DNA from: Niveispirillum sp943370215
GTDB lineage: Bacteria; Pseudomonadota; Alphaproteobacteria; Azospirillales; Azospirillaceae
Assembly: GCA_943370215.1 (NCBI GenBank)
Contig: CALRQC020000002.1
Coordinates: 186,001 to 250,000 of the forward strand
Direction: 5' to 3'
Length of the DNA: 64,000 nt
Both the position numbers and the translations under genes were made by a program. The notes beneath the pieces are model-generated. The model saw only the letters and a program-made list of their open reading frames with translations, was not told the origin of the DNA and searched no databases. Shown one piece after another: positions 61,772 through 64,000 of this stretch; positions within the stretch are counted from its first letter, which is position 1; each line of letters begins with the position of its first letter.

Positions 61772-62845
61772 TTAATGCCCCGCCCCACCCCCGCCGGCCA
61801 GGGCATTGCCGAGACCGATGATGATGGTGGAACCGACCAGCGCGCCAATCCCCGACCAGACAAAGCTGCGGGTACGGCGCGAGGTACCGGCCCATTCCTT
61901 CAGCGCAAAGCCCCACAGGGTAGAGAACAGGATGATGCTGGCCATATGCAGCGTCCAGGAGGAGAAGCCATAGGCCCCCATCTGGCTTTCACCCATGGTG
62001 TAGAAGAAAAATTGCAGATACCAGAGCGTGCCGCCAAAGGCTGCCAGCAGATAGTTGCGCAGCAGCGGCGGGCGTTCCCCGCCGTCGCGCACGCGGCCCA
62101 CCAGTTCACCCAGGCTGCCATTGCGGAAGATCAGCCAGCCGCACCAGAGGACATTGGTGGTCAGGCCCCCCACCAGCACCACACACAGCACCGGCAGCCC
62201 CTGCCACAACACATCGGTGCCGGCGGCCAGGGTCAGGTCACGGATCGGCTGGCCGGCGGCAAGGCCAAAGGCAAAGCAACTGGACATGACGCCGGAAAAG
62301 ACAGCAACGGCCAGCCCCTTGCGCAGATCGAATTCGGCCACGCTACCGCCCTGGCCCCCGGCCCCTTCAGCCTCTTTGGATTGACCGGCCTTGGCCACCA
62401 GTACGATCCCCACCAGCGTCACCAGGATGCCGGACAGGGTGGCGCCACCGCTGGCCGTCTGGGCCAGATGTAACAGGGAACCGTCAAAAATCGGCGGCCC
62501 CAGCGTACCGATTACCGTGGTCAAGCCCAGCACCACAGCCATGCCCAGGGACAGGCCGAGATAGCGCATGGTGAGGCCAAAGGTCAGACCGCCAAAACCC
62601 CAGAGCAGGCCCCAGAACCAGCACCAGAACAGCGTGTCAGTCGGCGTTGCCCCCAGCACGCCGAACAGGTCGTTGGTGCGCAGGCCAGCAACGATCCAGG
62701 GGGCGATGGCCCAGGAGAACAGGCCGCCAACGATCCAGAAAATCTCCCAGGACCAGCGGTTGATGCTTTTATAGGGAACGTAAAAGCTGGCGGACGCCAG
62801 GCCGCCCAGCCAATGGAAAAGCAAACCAATCAATGGATTGGGCAT
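61772..62845 (-). CDS. rhaT: L-rhamnose/proton symporter RhaT
   Basis: 357 aa from the ATG at 62845. An ATG at 62854 directly abuts GGGAGG (no spacing), whereas 62845 lies 9 bp from it, so 62845 is chosen. About ten membrane helices and the RhaT pattern MPNPLIGLLFHWLGG, NRWSWEIFWIVGGLF, YLGLSLGMAVVLGL and FFYTMGESQMGAYGFSSW. Imports L-rhamnose with H+. Downstream of the rhamnose catabolic genes but separated by a terminator. Confidence 0.93.
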   Translation of the reverse strand: MPNPLIGLLFHWLGGLASASFYVPYKSINRWSWEIFWIVGGLFSWAIAPWIVAGLRTNDLFGVLGATPTDTLFWCWFWGLLWGFGGLTFGLTMRYLGLSLGMAVVLGLTTVIGTLGPPIFDGSLLHLAQTASGGATLSGILVTLVGIVLVAKAGQSKEAEGAGGQGGSVAEFDLRKGLAVAVFSGVMSSCFAFGLAAGQPIRDLTLAAGTDVLWQGLPVLCVVLVGGLTTNVLWCGWLIFRNGSLGELVGRVRDGGERPPLLRNYLLAAFGGTLWYLQFFFYTMGESQMGAYGFSSWTLHMASIILFSTLWGFALKEWAGTSRRTRSFVWSGIGALVGSTIIIGLGNALAGGGGAGH

Positions 62846-62912
62846 TGGTACCATCCTCCCGTCAGGCCGCGTGTGTCGCGGCTCTTGCTTCTTGTCGGGT
62901 TGTCATGAATGC

Positions 62913-62942
62913 AAAAAAAGGGCGGTGCTGTTCGCACCGCCC
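62913..62942 (-). terminator. Rho-independent terminator after the SDR gene
   Basis: On the minus strand GGGCGGTGC (62942-62934) pairs with GCACCGCCC (62928-62920) across a 5-nt loop and is followed by seven T's (62919-62913). It is 11 bp beyond the SDR stop, so it ends the catabolic transcript before rhaT. Confidence 0.92.
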
Positions 62943-62953
62943 CCAGAATATTT

Positions 62954-63709
62954 TCAATAGGTTGTACGTCCGCCGGAAATGTCGAAGGTTGCCGCGGTGG
63001 TGAAGCTGCATTCCTGGCTGGCCATCCAGCAGATCATGGCTGCCACCTCATGCACCTCCCCCAACCGGCCGGCGGGGATTTTGGAGAGCATATAGTCGAC
63101 CTGGCTTTGCGGAAGCTGTTCCAGGATCGGGCTCTTGAACGTCGCCGGGGTCAGGGCGTTCACCCGGATGCCGGTCTTGGCCAGTTCCTTGCCCAAGGAC
63201 TTGGTGAAACCGATCACGCCCGCCTTCGATGCCGAATAGGCCGACGCGTTGGGGTTGCCTTCCTTGCCCGCCACCGAGGACACATTGACAATGCGCCCAT
63301 AATCATTCGCCAGCATGTGCGGGATCACCGCGCGGCAGCAATAGAACAGGCCGTTCAGGTTGATGTCGATCACCCGGCGCCAGCTATCCAGCGGGAAATC
63401 CTGCACCGGCACCGTGGCACCGGTGATCCCCGCACTGGCCACCAGCACATCCAGCCGGCCCAGCTTGGCCGCCACGGCTTCGGCCGCGGCCTGCACGGCA
63501 TCGGCATCCGTCACGTCCAACTGCACGGCATCCACGGCACCCGTGGCGGCCTTGGCGGCGGCCAGCGCATCCAGGTTCATGTCCCAGATCACCACCTGGG
63601 CGCCTTCCTGCGTCAGCCGGGCCGCCACGTCGCGCCCCACGCCCGACGCACCGCCGGTGACGATGGCGACCTGTCCCTGGTAGCGGTTGGCATAGATGGT
63701 GCCGCTCAT
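62954..63709 (-). CDS. L-2-keto-3-deoxyrhamnonate 4-dehydrogenase-like SDR
   Basis: 251 aa classical SDR with TGGASGVGRD, NAG-equivalent VASAGITGA, INLNGLFYCC and YSASKAGVIGFTKSL. Together with RhaT and the FAH-family gene upstream it fits LRA5 of the non-phosphorylative L-rhamnose route, oxidising the C4 hydroxyl of 2-keto-3-deoxy-L-rhamnonate. Overlaps the FAH gene by 4 bp. Alternative: another rhamnose or fucose-type sugar-acid dehydrogenase. Confidence 0.82.
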   Translation of the reverse strand: MSGTIYANRYQGQVAIVTGGASGVGRDVAARLTQEGAQVVIWDMNLDALAAAKAATGAVDAVQLDVTDADAVQAAAEAVAAKLGRLDVLVASAGITGATVPVQDFPLDSWRRVIDINLNGLFYCCRAVIPHMLANDYGRIVNVSSVAGKEGNPNASAYSASKAGVIGFTKSLGKELAKTGIRVNALTPATFKSPILEQLPQSQVDYMLSKIPAGRLGEVHEVAAMICWMASQECSFTTAATFDISGGRTTY

Positions 63710-64000
63710 GCCACACCTTCCTGGGTCCAGGCCACAACGTCCTGGCGCTGTTCACCCAGCTTGGAGATGCCCAGGCGGATCACGTCACCAGCCTTCAAAT
63801 ATTTGGGTTCCGGCTTCAGCCCCATGCCCACGCCCGGCGGGGTGCCGGTGGTGATCAGGTCGCCCGGTTCCAGCGTGATGAACTGGCTGATATAGGAGAC
63901 CAGTTGGCGGCAGGTGAAAATCATCGTCCGGCTGTTGCCGTTCTGATAGCGGTGGCCATTCACCTCCAGCCACATATCCAGATCCTGCGGGTCGCCCACC
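63706..64000 (-). CDS. FAH-family 2,4-diketo-3-deoxy-L-rhamnonate hydrolase, C-terminal part
   Basis: Partial: the gene runs off the right edge, so only the C-terminal ~97 residues are visible. They show the fumarylacetoacetate-hydrolase signatures MWLEVNGHRYQNGNSRTMIF, LVSYISQFITLEPGDLITTGTP and GMGLKPEPKYLKAGDVIRL. With the SDR and RhaT genes it matches LRA6, which splits the diketo acid to pyruvate and L-lactate. The last codon overlaps the SDR start by 4 bp. Confidence 0.82.
   Translation of the reverse strand, partial: VGDPQDLDMWLEVNGHRYQNGNSRTMIFTCRQLVSYISQFITLEPGDLITTGTPPGVGMGLKPEPKYLKAGDVIRLGISKLGEQRQDVVAWTQEGVA

Overview
The window is a gene-dense, GC-rich stretch of an alphaproteobacterial chromosome. 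The best guess is a Rhodospirillales/Azospirillaceae-type organism. The grounds are gene order: the dusB(nifR3)-ntrB-ntrC-ntrY-ntrX-trkA-dat-HAD-hfq-hflX block, a bifunctional ispDF divergent from dusB, hopanoid genes hpnCDE, NDUFAF3- and NDUFAF6-like complex I assembly genes, and the DUF815 ATPase next to yajC. I saw no tRNA, rRNA, CRISPR array, prophage or complete insertion sequence.

Layout. 0-7.5 kb: a membrane FMN/4Fe-4S protein of the NosR family, its flavin transferase ApbE, a NarL-type response regulator and sensor kinase, and a divergent TonB-dependent receptor; a 7-7-7 bp inverted repeat lies in the divergent region. 7.5-17.4 kb: a LysR regulator divergent from a tautomerase, malic enzyme translationally coupled to an MgtE magnesium transporter, an EAL phosphodiesterase, and cell-envelope genes (YdcF-like, MltB-like, RlpA). 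17.4-17.6 kb: an unusual run of seven consecutive hairpins. 17.7-26.7 kb: housekeeping genes (dacC, tmk, holB, metG, tatD, a PhnP-like hydrolase, an oxidoreductase, mazG, an SDR).

26.7-40.4 kb holds, on the minus strand, the nitrogen-regulation/Hfq superblock. It is interrupted between ntrC and ntrY by an oppositely oriented mazEF toxin-antitoxin pair, and it has an NtrC-like operator just upstream of dusB. 40.6-50.1 kb holds ispDF, pncC, a nucleotidyltransferase, the NDUFAF6-like gene, a Mn-type superoxide dismutase, an unusual fused hpnC-hpnD gene followed by hpnE, a large palindromic repeat, an NDUFAF3-like gene, yajC (without secD/secF) and a DUF815 ATPase. 50.2-55.5 kb holds XdhC-type and MocA-type molybdenum-cofactor maturation genes, an alpha/beta hydrolase and an MsbA-like exporter.

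55.6-59.1 kb is a minus-strand signalling operon that joins a CheZ-like phosphatase carrying two CheY-binding-like tails, a STAS protein, an RsbW-like kinase, a REC-PP2C phosphatase and a PilZ protein. I consider this the most interesting system in the window. At 59.2 kb a DUF2786/helix-turn-helix gene starts behind two matching palindromic operators. The end of the window carries a YqjH/YqjI-like metal-reductase/PadR pair sharing a perfect palindrome, then an L-rhamnose transport and diketo-hydrolase catabolic cluster that runs off the right edge.
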